Shown: positions 1 to 7,157, numbered from the stretch's first letter. The stretch is 19,912 bases of DNA from Alphaproteobacteria bacterium (GCA_002401545.1 NVTJ01000048.1:1-19912); one strand, 5' to 3'. Notes: generated from the letters alone by a model not told the origin. Program-made: numbers and translations.

Positions 1-650
1 TCAAGGAAGCAATCCGGTGTGGGCGTATGTAACTTGCCATCTTTCAGGAAAAAGATATTGGCCCCTGTGGCCTCGGCAACCTGCCCCCGGTAATCCAGCA
101 TCAGCGCGTCATCATAACCATGGTCCATAGACGCATCCTTGCACAAAGAGGCAATCATATAAAGTCCGGCGGCCTTGGCATGAACCGGCTCTGTCTCCGG
201 GGAAGGTCGTTTCCATTTGGCAATCTCCAGACGCAGTCCCTTGTGCAACGCCTCTTCCCCGAAATAGGGCGGCCATTCCCACGCGGCCACCGCCAGATGA
301 ATTTTTGACCCCTTGGTGGCAACCCCCATCATTTCCGACCCGCGCCAGGCGATGGGGCGAACGTAAGCATCCACAAGGCCGTTTGCCTTAACAACATCAA
401 TGGCAGCCTGATCAATTTCCGCCACCGTATAAGGGATTTCAAAACCCAGAATACGGCCTGAATTAATCAGCCTTTCCGAATGCTCCCGCAGTTTAAATAT
501 TTCGCCGCCATAAGCCTTCTGACCCTCAAAAACACTGCTGGCATAATGAAGGGCATGGGTCAGAACATGAAATTTGGCATCCCGCCAGTTTACCAGTTCC
601 CCGTTATACCAGATGACGCCATCCCGGTCATCGTATGTTGTGGCTGACAT
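1..650 (-). CDS. ilvE: Branched-chain amino acid aminotransferase, 3' end off window
   Basis: PLP-dependent fold-type IV aminotransferase that interconverts leucine, isoleucine or valine with their 2-oxo acids in the cytoplasm. The 216 visible residues start MSATTYDDRDGVIWYNGEL and contain the family stretch HALHYASSVFEGQKAYGG near residues 40-55. The motif AKAAGLYMIASL places the presumed PLP lysine at residue 159, as in E. coli IlvE. EATGANIFFLKDGKL follows near the window edge. The frame stays open to base 1, so roughly the last quarter of a protein of usual size (about 290-310 residues) is missing. The ATG at 648-650 is preceded by GAGG six bases upstream, which supports this start. It diverges from a MarR-type regulator across 71 AT-rich bases, so control by that regulator is possible but not shown. 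Family assignment is secure; the choice between IlvE and a close BCAT paralogue is less so. Confidence 0.93.
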   Translation of the reverse strand, partial: MSATTYDDRDGVIWYNGELVNWRDAKFHVLTHALHYASSVFEGQKAYGGEIFKLREHSERLINSGRILGFEIPYTVAEIDQAAIDVVKANGLVDAYVRPIAWRGSEMMGVATKGSKIHLAVAAWEWPPYFGEEALHKGLRLEIAKWKRPSPETEPVHAKAAGLYMIASLCKDASMDHGYDDALMLDYRGQVAEATGANIFFLKDGKLHTPTPDCFL

Positions 651-721
651 TTACTACCTCTTTATAATAATATTTCATAATAAACTTGATATGAGTAACA
701 TTATAATTTAAATATGTCAAC
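651..721. promoter_or_regulatory. Divergent ilvE/marR promoter region
   Basis: These 71 bases are strongly AT-rich and must hold the promoters of both divergent genes. On the plus strand a perfect TATAAT lies at 702-707, only 14 bases before the regulator ATG. On the minus strand a perfect TTGACA reads from 720 to 715, without a convincing -10 at standard spacing. A loose inverted repeat (TTAT...ATAA ends, 662-680) could be an operator. The individual elements are tentative; a shared regulatory region is a reasonable inference from the gene layout. Confidence 0.45.
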
Positions 722-1222
722 ATGGCTGACATATTTTTTGACGTAAAAAAACACTCTGACCACCAAAAGTTCCTGAAGGGCATGGAGCTTTTGTATTTTG
801 CCTATCGTGATTTTATCAGTTGGCCGGATGATGTTCTGCATACGCTCGGGTTTGGCCGCGCCCATCACCGGGTTCTGCATTTTGTAGGCCGCAATCCGGG
901 ACTGAAGGTGGCAGAACTGCTGAAACTGTTAAACATCACCAAGCAAAGCCTGTCACGGGTGCTGGGTACTTTGGTGGAAAAGGGTCACATCCGGCAGGAC
1001 ATTGGCGATCAGGACCGCAGGCAGCGTCTGCTCCATCTGACAAAACAGGGCGAATTTCTGCTGAATAAAATAGCCGAGCATCAAAAAGAGCATATGTTAA
1101 AGGCCTTTAAAAATGCCGGCAACCATTCAGTAGAAGGCTTCTGGAAAGTTCTGTCTGCGCTCATAGCCGATGAAAATCGTGTAGAAATACTCTCTCAGGT
1201 CAGCCGGGACATGGGTAAATAG
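722..1222 (+). CDS. MarR-family transcriptional regulator
   Basis: Winged helix-turn-helix DNA-binding protein of 166 residues, a normal MarR length. The core runs from about residue 45 to 125. The recognition region reads VAELLKLLNITKQSLSRVLGT, and the wing region has the characteristic DRRQRLLHLTKQG. N- and C-terminal helices would form the dimer. It diverges from ilvE, so it may control itself and ilvE. MarR proteins of the PetP type are found beside branched-chain aminotransferases in other alphaproteobacteria, but no PetR-like response regulator follows here, so no symbol is given. No Shine-Dalgarno sequence is visible before the ATG, and a TATAAT lies so close that the leader may be very short. 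It converges on proC, with an inverted repeat between them. The ligand cannot be read from sequence. Confidence 0.88.
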   Translation: MADIFFDVKKHSDHQKFLKGMELLYFAYRDFISWPDDVLHTLGFGRAHHRVLHFVGRNPGLKVAELLKLLNITKQSLSRVLGTLVEKGHIRQDIGDQDRRQRLLHLTKQGEFLLNKIAEHQKEHMLKAFKNAGNHSVEGFWKVLSALIADENRVEILSQVSRDMGK

Positions 1223-1250
1223 GGAAATAATCAGATAATTTATAAACAAT

Positions 1251-1573
1251 TAATACGGTTACTGTCACCGTAATTTTATTTTTATTTAAGGGGGATAACT
1301 CCCCCGCACCGTGGGCGCTCCCCCTCCTCGCATAAGCTCGGGCGCGCGGTCGCGCTTGCCTCACCCTGATCGGGTTCGGTTACTGAACCCTTTCAGGACA
1401 AGACAAAGCCACAAGTATCACACTTTCCGGACAAGACTACGCAACCGAAGACCATAAGGTCTGAGGCAAGGCCGACTGGCCGCCCGAGCTTATGCGAGGA
1501 GGGGGAGTGCGCGAGCACGGGGGAGTTATCCCCCTTAAACAAAAATAAAATTACGGCACCAGTAACCGTATTA
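1251..1573. repeat. 323-bp inverted repeat with 131-bp structured arms
   Basis: This element fills most of the 360-base gap between the convergent marR and proC genes. The left arm (1251-1381) and the right arm (1443-1573) are reverse complements over most of their length. Both start TAATACGGTTACTG and share the blocks ATTTTATTTTT, GGGGGATAACTCCCCC, TCCTCGCATAAGCTCGGG, TTGCCTCA and TTCGGTT. Each arm contains five small hairpins in the same order. Mismatches between the arms fall largely within stems and keep them paired. The centre (1382-1442) holds a 14-base direct repeat with one mismatch (1391-1404 and 1424-1437). The ends could be TA target duplications (1251-1252 and 1572-1573), as with IS630-type elements. 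No ORF is inside. Candidates are a MITE, a REP/BIME-like pair, or a structured RNA that also ends transcription from both sides. The repeat itself is directly visible; its class is not settled. Confidence 0.9.
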
Positions 1574-1582
1574 CATCCCCCT

Positions 1583-2413
1583 CTAATCCGCCAGTTCTTT
1601 TGACCTCTTGTGGGCGGCGCGGACGGCTTTAGTCATGAGTTTACTCAGGCCATCCTCGCCCATAAGCACGTTTAAAGCGGCCTCTGTGGTGCCATTGGGA
1701 CTGGTGACATTTATCCTGAGCTGTGTGGCATCCTGATCAGACTGTTCCAATAAAGCCCCGGCACCGCATATGGTATGCATGGCCAGTTTTTTAGCCAGAT
1801 CAGCATCCAGCCCAATGGCTTCTCCTGCCCCGGCCAGAGTTTCCACCAGATTAAAGACATAAGCCGGGCCACTGCCTGACACCGCAGTAACCGCGTCAAT
1901 CAGGTCTTCATCAGAAACCCACTCAACGGCCCCGGCAGCGGCCAACAGATCGTGACAGACAGCCTTCTGCTCTGCGCTGACATTCCTGTTGGGACAGGCA
2001 ACTGAAATGCCCCGGCCAATGGCCGCAGGCGTATTGGGCATGGCGCGGATGATTGCCGCATCCGGCCCCAGATGGCGTTCAAAATATCCGATGGTCTTTC
2101 CGGCAGCGATGGAAAGGAAGGTCGTCCCCTGACAATCAAGGGATTTCAGCCCCTCCACCGCCCCATCCATCATCTGTGGTTTAACGGCCAGCACGATAAA
2201 TCCCGGATTTAGCCCTGCCGGCAGGTCCGAAATACTTTCAACAAAGCAGACGTCCTTTATTTCCGGGGTATCCTTCAGGAAAGGGTCAACAATCATTACC
2301 GCAGAGCCGGACAGCCCGGCCTTGAGCCAGCCCTTCAGCATTGCCCCGCCCATCTTGCCACAGCCCATGAGCAATAATGGATTTCTCGAAGAAATTAACG
2401 ACAGTTTCGACAT
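1583..2413 (-). CDS. proC: Pyrroline-5-carboxylate reductase
   Basis: Catalyses the last step of proline synthesis, NAD(P)H-dependent reduction of 1-pyrroline-5-carboxylate in the cytoplasm. The N-terminal Rossmann domain has the nucleotide-binding loop LLLMGCGKMGGAMLKGW. RAMPNTPAAIGRG lies in the middle, and the C-terminal dimerisation domain contains the P5CR signature AVSGSGPAYVF followed by TSPNGTTEAAL. The 276 residues match the usual size. I chose the ATG at 2411-2413 because AGGGGA lies eight bases upstream; an in-frame TTG two codons earlier (2417-2419) would sit too close to that site. It follows the YbjN-domain gene by 12 bases, so it is probably the last gene of a ubiK-ybjN-proC transcript. 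It ends ten bases from the 323-bp inverted repeat, which may help end transcription. Confidence 0.95.
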   Translation of the reverse strand: MSKLSLISSRNPLLLMGCGKMGGAMLKGWLKAGLSGSAVMIVDPFLKDTPEIKDVCFVESISDLPAGLNPGFIVLAVKPQMMDGAVEGLKSLDCQGTTFLSIAAGKTIGYFERHLGPDAAIIRAMPNTPAAIGRGISVACPNRNVSAEQKAVCHDLLAAAGAVEWVSDEDLIDAVTAVSGSGPAYVFNLVETLAGAGEAIGLDADLAKKLAMHTICGAGALLEQSDQDATQLRINVTSPNGTTEAALNVLMGEDGLSKLMTKAVRAAHKRSKELAD

Positions 2414-2425
2414 TTTCAAGTTCCC

Positions 2426-2932
2426 CTAGGCTTCACCGATGGTATCCAGCATGGCGGCCTGCAGTGCCTCATCCGGGCTTTTTCCGGCCCATAAAACAAA
2501 CTGGAATACGGGATAATATTTATTGCTTTCAGAGAGGATTGCCTCGGTGATTTTTTCACATGTCGCCGCTGTAAGGTCATGATCAGACCCCAGCATACTG
2601 CTGTGGCGGAACATGAGGGTATCATCCTCCGTCCAGATGGCAAAATGACCGATGGCCAGCCGTTCATTAACCAGATTTATGGTTTCCAGAATTTTTGCTT
2701 TTTTACTGGTTGGCACCCGCGTATCCATCATTGCCGCCGCCTGAAGCAGATTATCCTCCACGGCCCAGAAATAACGGATATGGAAATCGCACCATTCGCC
2801 GCTCACCGCCACGACAATTTCATCATCCCCTGACCGCTCAAAGGGCCATTCATTCTGACCCGCGATCATTTCCAGAATATCAAGCGGGTTAGCCATAAAA
2901 GCATCACACCCGTCAAAATTTACCATTGTCAT
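2426..2932 (-). CDS. YbjN domain-containing protein
   Basis: Protein of 168 residues that resembles the YbjN / bacterial sensory-transduction regulator family, which has a type III secretion chaperone-like fold. Visible family features are the N-terminal LDILEMIAGQNEWPFERSG, the hydrophobic strand EIVVAVSGEWCDFHIRYFW, the repeated-turn region with INLVNERLAIGHFAIW, and the acidic C terminus. There is no signal peptide or membrane segment, so it should be cytoplasmic. The molecular function of alphaproteobacterial YbjN proteins is not established. The start codon overlaps the stop of the upstream ubiK-like gene by four bases (ATGA), which indicates translational coupling. proC follows after 12 bases. 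Family assignment is good; no reaction can be given. Confidence 0.82.
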   Translation of the reverse strand: MTMVNFDGCDAFMANPLDILEMIAGQNEWPFERSGDDEIVVAVSGEWCDFHIRYFWAVEDNLLQAAAMMDTRVPTSKKAKILETINLVNERLAIGHFAIWTEDDTLMFRHSSMLGSDHDLTAATCEKITEAILSESNKYYPVFQFVLWAGKSPDEALQAAMLDTIGEA

Positions 2933-3201
2933 TTTTTGCTGCTTTTTGTTTTTCCGGGCTTAAAGGATTTTTCCAACGCCGCTATTTTCTTTTCCAGTGC
3001 CGCATTCTCCGCCCGTGCGGCCTTAACCATATCCCGAACCACGTCAAATTCTTCGCGGCTTACCATATCCATATCTTTTAGCATATGTTCCAGCCGTGCG
3101 CGAATCATGGCCTCAACCTCGCCTTTTACCCCATGCAGAGTTCCAACGGCACTCTGCCCCAGCTTTGCCAGATCATCAAAAAATTTATTGTCCGTCTGCA
3201 C
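2929..3201 (-). CDS. ubiK: UbiK/BMFP-family accessory factor
   Basis: Small protein of 90 residues with the BMFP (YqiC/UbiK) layout: a short amphipathic start (NKFFDDLAKLGQSAVGTLHG), the run EVEAMIRARLEHMLKDMDMVSREEFDVV, a coiled coil (AENAALEKKIAALEKSF), and a lysine-rich tail. Proteobacterial UbiK acts with UbiJ in aerobic ubiquinone synthesis. That role is inherited from the family and not shown here. The start codon is GTG at 3199-3201, with AAAGGTGA a few bases upstream. The stop overlaps the ATG of the YbjN gene. The start and the lgt gene diverge across about 150 bases. Confidence in the family is high; the ubiquinone role in alphaproteobacteria is an inference. Confidence 0.85.
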   Translation of the reverse strand: MQTDNKFFDDLAKLGQSAVGTLHGVKGEVEAMIRARLEHMLKDMDMVSREEFDVVRDMVKAARAENAALEKKIAALEKSFKPGKTKSSKK

Positions 3202-3277
3202 CTGATCACCTTTACCTTAAAAATCGTAATATGACCAAACTTGCTATGAAAGCCAAGCGGATTCAAATTCTTGATAC

Positions 3278-3306
3278 TTGACTTAGCCGCAATGCCCTGC
3301 ATGATA
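3278..3306 (+). promoter_or_regulatory. Candidate lgt promoter
   Basis: TTGACT (3278-3283) and ATGATA (3301-3306) are separated by 17 bases in the gap between ubiK and lgt. The -35 is close to consensus and the -10 is weak. It would start the lgt-midA-pgeF transcript about 35 bases before the lgt ATG. No strong Shine-Dalgarno precedes lgt; instead GCAATAA is repeated twice (3329-3335 and 3339-3345). Confidence 0.35.
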
Positions 3307-3349
3307 GCCCCTAAACAATTGTAAAACAGCAATAAGCGGCAATAAACCT

Positions 3350-4168
3350 ATGTTTGAATTTTTATTATCGTCCACCCTCACTTATCCCGAAATTTCACCG
3401 GAAATTATCAGTTTTGGCCCCTTGACGATTCGCTGGTATTCTCTGGCTTATCTGGGCGGCTGGGCGGTTGCCTGGTTTTACATGCTGCAACTGATCAAGA
3501 AAAAAGGCGCGCCCTGCAACGCGGCACAGGTGGGCGACTACGCATTCTGGGCCATGGTGGGGGTGATTCTGGGAGGCAGGCTGGGCTATGTGCTGTTTTA
3601 TAACTTTAGCTATTATATGAGCTATCCGGGGGATATTCTTGCCCTTTGGGACGGCGGCATGTCTTTTCACGGCGGCTTCATCGGCGTGGCGCTGGCCACA
3701 TATTTCTTCTGCAAAAAACAAAAAATAGCCTTTTTCCGTTTCACAGACCTGCTGGCCTGCGTTACCCCTTTTGCCCTGTTCCTTGGGCGAACGGCAAATT
3801 TCGTCAATGGCGAGCTGTTTGGCCGCCCGACAGATGCCGCCATTGGCATGGTCTTTCCACGCGGTGGCCCCCTGCCCCGGCATCCGAGCCAGCTTTATGA
3901 AGCCGCCCTCGAAGGACTGGCGCTGTTTTTCCTGCTGTGGTTCCTGTTTCATTTTACCGGCCTTCGTAAAAAACCCGGTGTGCTGACCGGCGTTTTTGTC
4001 GTTGGCTATGCCGCCGCCCGCACTTTCGTCGAACAATTCCGCGAGCCGGATAATCATATTGGCTTTCTTTACGGTACCGGGTTTCTCACCATGGGGCAAT
4101 TGCTGTCAATTCCCATGGTTCTGGTGGGGCTTTACCTTATATTCCGCAAGGTTGACAAAGCCATATGA
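3350..4168 (+). CDS. lgt: Prolipoprotein diacylglyceryl transferase
   Basis: Integral inner-membrane enzyme that moves a diacylglyceryl group from phosphatidylglycerol to the lipobox cysteine of prolipoproteins, the first step of lipoprotein maturation. The 272 residues are a normal length and form about seven hydrophobic segments. Family signatures are IRWYSLAYLGGW near the N terminus, GGMSFHGGFIGV with the conserved histidine, the Lgt signature region LGRTANFVNGELFGRP, and PRHPSQLYEAALEGL. The C terminus contains ARTFVEQFREPD. It overlaps the next gene by four bases (ATGA), so lgt, midA and pgeF form one transcript, a common alphaproteobacterial order. The start has a weak ribosome-binding site, but no better start exists nearby. 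Confidence 0.97.
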   Translation: MFEFLLSSTLTYPEISPEIISFGPLTIRWYSLAYLGGWAVAWFYMLQLIKKKGAPCNAAQVGDYAFWAMVGVILGGRLGYVLFYNFSYYMSYPGDILALWDGGMSFHGGFIGVALATYFFCKKQKIAFFRFTDLLACVTPFALFLGRTANFVNGELFGRPTDAAIGMVFPRGGPLPRHPSQLYEAALEGLALFFLLWFLFHFTGLRKKPGVLTGVFVVGYAAARTFVEQFREPDNHIGFLYGTGFLTMGQLLSIPMVLVGLYLIFRKVDKAI

Positions 4169-5259
4169 CCGTACTCGGGACATATTTAATCAAGCTGATC
4201 AAAACACAGGGGCCGATCACCATAGCAAATTTTATGGCCGAAGCGCTGAGCAACCCCCAACATGGCTATTACATGAAGAAAGACCCCTTCGGTAAGGAAG
4301 GCGACTTCACCACAGCCCCTGAAATCAGCCAGATGTTTGGCGAGATGATCGGCCTGTGGCAGGGGGTCAACTGGCTGAATATGGGCAGCCCGGGTAAAAT
4401 CCACCTGATAGAATTAGGCCCCGGACGCGGCACCCTGATGCAGGACGCGCTGCGGGCCATGAAAGTCATCCCCGGGTTGCTGGATGCCATTGAGCTGCAT
4501 CTGGTTGAAATATCCCCGGCACTGCGGAAAATACAGGCGGAAAAGCTCAAAGAATATAAACGACCCACATGGCATAACAAGATCGGTGATGTGCTTGAGC
4601 CGTCCAAAGGAGAACCGGTTTTAATCATTGCCAATGAATTTTTTGATGCCCTGCCGGTGCGCCAGTTTCAAAAGACAGCGACCGGCTGGCATGAAAGACT
4701 GGTCTGCCTTGACCATCAGAATAACCTCACCCTTCAGCTTGCCCCCGCGCCATCACCGGAGCAGATCATCCCCACAGCCCTTCACCGGGCGGATGAAGGC
4801 AGTATTGCCGAGGTCTGCACGGTGGGAGAAAATATATGTTCGGAAATCGCCGAGTATATTCGCCATTATGGCGGTGCCGCCTTGATCATGGATTATGGCT
4901 ATGATGCCCACAGCACCGGCGATACCCTTCAGGCGGTCAAGAATCACAAATATGTCGATATTCTGTCCGAACCCGGCGATGTGGACCTGACCACCCATGT
5001 GAATTTTCACAGGCTTAAACAAATAGCCCTCAGTCATGAAACGCGCCTGTATGGGCCAACGGATCAGGGGAAATTCCTGAAATCACTGGGTATGGAGGCC
5101 CGGTCGCAGACTTTACTGGCCAAGGCCTCTGAGAAACAAAAACAAGAAATTCTCACCGCGTTCCACAGGCTGACCGATGCCAGTGAAATGGGGTCATTGT
5201 TCAGGGTCATGGCCCTGAGTGACAGGGGTCTTACGGACGTCATGGGGTTTGAGCAATGA
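4165..5259 (+). CDS. Class I SAM-dependent methyltransferase, NDUFAF7/MidA family
   Basis: Protein of 364 residues in the DUF185/MidA family. The eukaryotic member NDUFAF7 methylates an arginine of a complex I subunit during assembly; a similar target here is an inference. The N terminus carries the family segment ITIANFMAEALSNPQHGYY, then GDFTTAPEISQMFGEMIGLW. The SAM-binding loop is IELGPGRGTLMQD (about residues 85-97), and IIANEFFDALPVRQF lies near residue 155. LIMDYGYD and DVDLTTHVNF follow in the C-terminal half. It overlaps lgt at its start and pgeF at its end by four bases each, so translation is probably coupled. There is no signal peptide. The family is certain; the substrate is not. 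Confidence 0.92.
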   Translation: MTVLGTYLIKLIKTQGPITIANFMAEALSNPQHGYYMKKDPFGKEGDFTTAPEISQMFGEMIGLWQGVNWLNMGSPGKIHLIELGPGRGTLMQDALRAMKVIPGLLDAIELHLVEISPALRKIQAEKLKEYKRPTWHNKIGDVLEPSKGEPVLIIANEFFDALPVRQFQKTATGWHERLVCLDHQNNLTLQLAPAPSPEQIIPTALHRADEGSIAEVCTVGENICSEIAEYIRHYGGAALIMDYGYDAHSTGDTLQAVKNHKYVDILSEPGDVDLTTHVNFHRLKQIALSHETRLYGPTDQGKFLKSLGMEARSQTLLAKASEKQKQEILTAFHRLTDASEMGSLFRVMALSDRGLTDVMGFEQ

Positions 5260-6005
5260 TAAGCAGTCCGCTTTTGCTGAACTCAAATATCCGGCATGGC
5301 TTTTTCACCCGGGTTGGCGGCTGTTCATCGGGCCTATATGAATCATTGAACTGCGGCCCCGGATCAAAAGACAAGCCGGAAAATATCAAAAAAAACCGAC
5401 AGGCTGTTTTATCAGAATTGACCCCTCATACCGCCCGACTTTGTGGCCTGTATCAGATCCACAGCAATATTGTGCATTATCTGGCAACGCCGTGGAAGAA
5501 GGAGGATATCCCCAGAGGGGATGCCATCGTTACCCGGCAAAAAAATATTGCGCTGGGCATTCTTGCTGCGGATTGTGCGCCGGTTCTGTTCGCCGACCCC
5601 GAAAACGGCATCATCGGAGCCGCCCATGCCGGATGGAAAGGCGCGCACGCGGGCATTCTGGAAAACACCGTTCGCATGATGTGTCAGCAGGGGGCGGATA
5701 TTGCCAACATCACCGCAATTGTCGGTCCCAGCATTGTTCAGAAAAATTATGAAGTTGGCCCCGAATTTCTCGAAAAATTCACGGACCACCGGCATTTCTT
5801 CATGAACAGCCCCAGAAAAAATCATTATTTATTCGATTTAAAAGGATTCGTCCTGGACAGATTGGCAGAATTGGAACTTGGTAAAATCTCTGCCCTGCCC
5901 TATGACACCTACGGCGATAAAAATAATTTCTTCAGCTACCGCAGGGCCACTCATCACCACGAAAAAGATTATGGCCGGCAAATATCAGCCATCATGCTTC
6001 TTTAG
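5256..6005 (+). CDS. pgeF: Peptidoglycan editing factor PgeF (YfiH/multicopper polyphenol oxidase family)
   Basis: Protein of 249 residues of the YfiH family. In E. coli, PgeF removes UDP-MurNAc peptides carrying L-serine in place of L-alanine, keeping the wall precursor correct; older annotation calls the family laccase or polyphenol oxidase. The metal-site motifs are all present: YQIHSNIVH, LAADCAPVLFAD and GAAHAGWKGAHAGIL, which supply the two histidines and one cysteine. IVGPSIVQKNYEVG and SYRRATHHHEKDYGRQ match the family C terminus. It overlaps midA by four bases and is the last gene of the lgt-midA-pgeF set. About 70 bases then separate it from prs. Confidence 0.92.
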   Translation: MISSPLLLNSNIRHGFFTRVGGCSSGLYESLNCGPGSKDKPENIKKNRQAVLSELTPHTARLCGLYQIHSNIVHYLATPWKKEDIPRGDAIVTRQKNIALGILAADCAPVLFADPENGIIGAAHAGWKGAHAGILENTVRMMCQQGADIANITAIVGPSIVQKNYEVGPEFLEKFTDHRHFFMNSPRKNHYLFDLKGFVLDRLAELELGKISALPYDTYGDKNNFFSYRRATHHHEKDYGRQISAIMLL

Positions 6006-6077
6006 TCGCTTTTTAAAAAATTTCCCGCTATATATTCTACTCGAGATTCGGTGTTTTTAGTACAAGAGGAAATATCC

Positions 6078-7016
6078 ATGAAACTTCTGTCCGGTAACAG
6101 CCATCGGCCTCTCTCGGAAGCCATCGCCAGCTGCCTTGATATGACTTTAACCAAAGCAGATGTTAAACGGTTTCTTGATGAAGAAGTCTGGGTGGAAATT
6201 AAAGAAAACGTCCGTGGTGAGGACGTTTTTGTGATTCAGCCCACCTCTTATCCGGCAAATGACAATATTATGGAGCTTCTGGTCAGTATTGATGCTCTGC
6301 GCCGGGCTTCTGCCATGCGGATTACCGCCGTAATTCCTTATTTCGGCTATGCCCGTCAGGACCGGAAACCCGGTCCCCGGACGCCGATTTCCGCCAAGCT
6401 TTTGGCCAACCTGATTACCACAGCCGGGGCTGACCGGGTCCTGACCATGGACCTTCATGCCGGGCAGATTCAGGGGTTTTTCGACATTCCCACCGATAAT
6501 TTATTTGCCGCCCCGGTACTGATCCGCGACATCAGGGAACAACTCATGAGTAATGGCAAAAAGATAATGGTTGTTTCCCCGGATGTGGGGGGTGTGGTCC
6601 GCGCCCGCGCCCATGCAAAACGTCTGGATGCCCCCCTTGCCATCATTGATAAACGCCGCGAGAAAGCCGGCATATCCGAAGTCATGAATGTCATCGGTGA
6701 TGTGGACGGCTATCATTGCATCCTAGTGGATGATATTGTGGATTCTGCGGGAACATTATGCAATGCGGCCACGGCCCTCAAAGCAAACGGGGCAACGGGT
6801 GTCAGTGCCTATGTGGCCCACGGCGTATTGTCCGGCCCTGCAGTTGAGAGAATAATCGCATCAGAACTGGAAACGGTTGTTATTACCGACAGTATCTGTG
6901 CGACGAAAGCCGTCGCAAACTGCCCTAAAATTCGTCAGGTCAGCATCGCACCATTGTTTGCCGAGGCCATCAGACGGATCAATACAGCAGAGTCTGTTTC
7001 CGTCCTGTTTGATTAA
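6078..7016 (+). CDS. prs: Ribose-phosphate pyrophosphokinase (PRPP synthetase)
   Basis: Makes PRPP from ribose 5-phosphate and ATP for nucleotide, histidine and tryptophan synthesis in the cytoplasm. Class I features are clear over 312 residues: QPTSYPANDNIMELLVSIDA, the flexible loop PYFGYARQDRKPGPRTPI, the metal-binding histidine region TMDLHAGQIQGFFDIP, the catalytic flexible-loop segment IIDKRREKAG, and the PRPP-binding loop ILVDDIVDSAGTL. I chose the ATG at 6078-6080 because AGAGGA lies a few bases upstream. An upstream in-frame GTG at 6051 has no such site and adds residues not seen in the family. A possible -10 (TATATT, 6031-6036) lies in the gap before it, so prs probably has its own promoter. 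Confidence 0.96.
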   Translation: MKLLSGNSHRPLSEAIASCLDMTLTKADVKRFLDEEVWVEIKENVRGEDVFVIQPTSYPANDNIMELLVSIDALRRASAMRITAVIPYFGYARQDRKPGPRTPISAKLLANLITTAGADRVLTMDLHAGQIQGFFDIPTDNLFAAPVLIRDIREQLMSNGKKIMVVSPDVGGVVRARAHAKRLDAPLAIIDKRREKAGISEVMNVIGDVDGYHCILVDDIVDSAGTLCNAATALKANGATGVSAYVAHGVLSGPAVERIIASELETVVITDSICATKAVANCPKIRQVSIAPLFAEAIRRINTAESVSVLFD

Positions 7017-7096
7017 TATAAATAATCATTGAGTTTTTGAGCATTTCACGTTAAAAGCTGCAAACTATAAGGTCTGTACTCTTATACAAGCGTGCA

Positions 7097-7128
7097 GGCC
7101 TTTGATATTGGCACCCCTGGAGGCCAAT
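7097..7128 (+). promoter_or_regulatory. Stem-loop in rplY leader, two competing pairings
   Basis: ATTGGC (7107-7112) pairs with GCCAAT (7123-7128) in a six-base stem about 30 bases before the rplY start. GGCCT (7097-7101) could instead pair with AGGCC (7121-7125), which uses three of the same bases. The two forms exclude each other. Leader control of rplY by its own protein is known in gammaproteobacteria; whether it happens here is speculation. Confidence 0.35.
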
Positions 7129-7157
7129 GTCTTTATTATCAATTAGGAGAAATTAAA

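Noticed and set aside
120..308. Plus-strand ORF of 62 codons inside ilvE
   Set aside because: It is antisense to coding sequence with the PLP-lysine motif on the minus strand.
1251..1573. CRISPR array or integron attachment site
   Set aside because: There are only two arms, in inverted and not direct order, with no spacers, no cas genes and no integrase.
2417..2419. TTG as the start of proC
   Set aside because: The ribosome-binding site is too close to it and fits the ATG at 2411-2413 better.
3395..4099. Long minus-strand ORF (234 codons) opposite lgt
   Set aside because: It is a shadow of lgt: no recognisable domain, full overlap with a clear membrane enzyme, and composition rich in Gln and Lys as expected from antisense.
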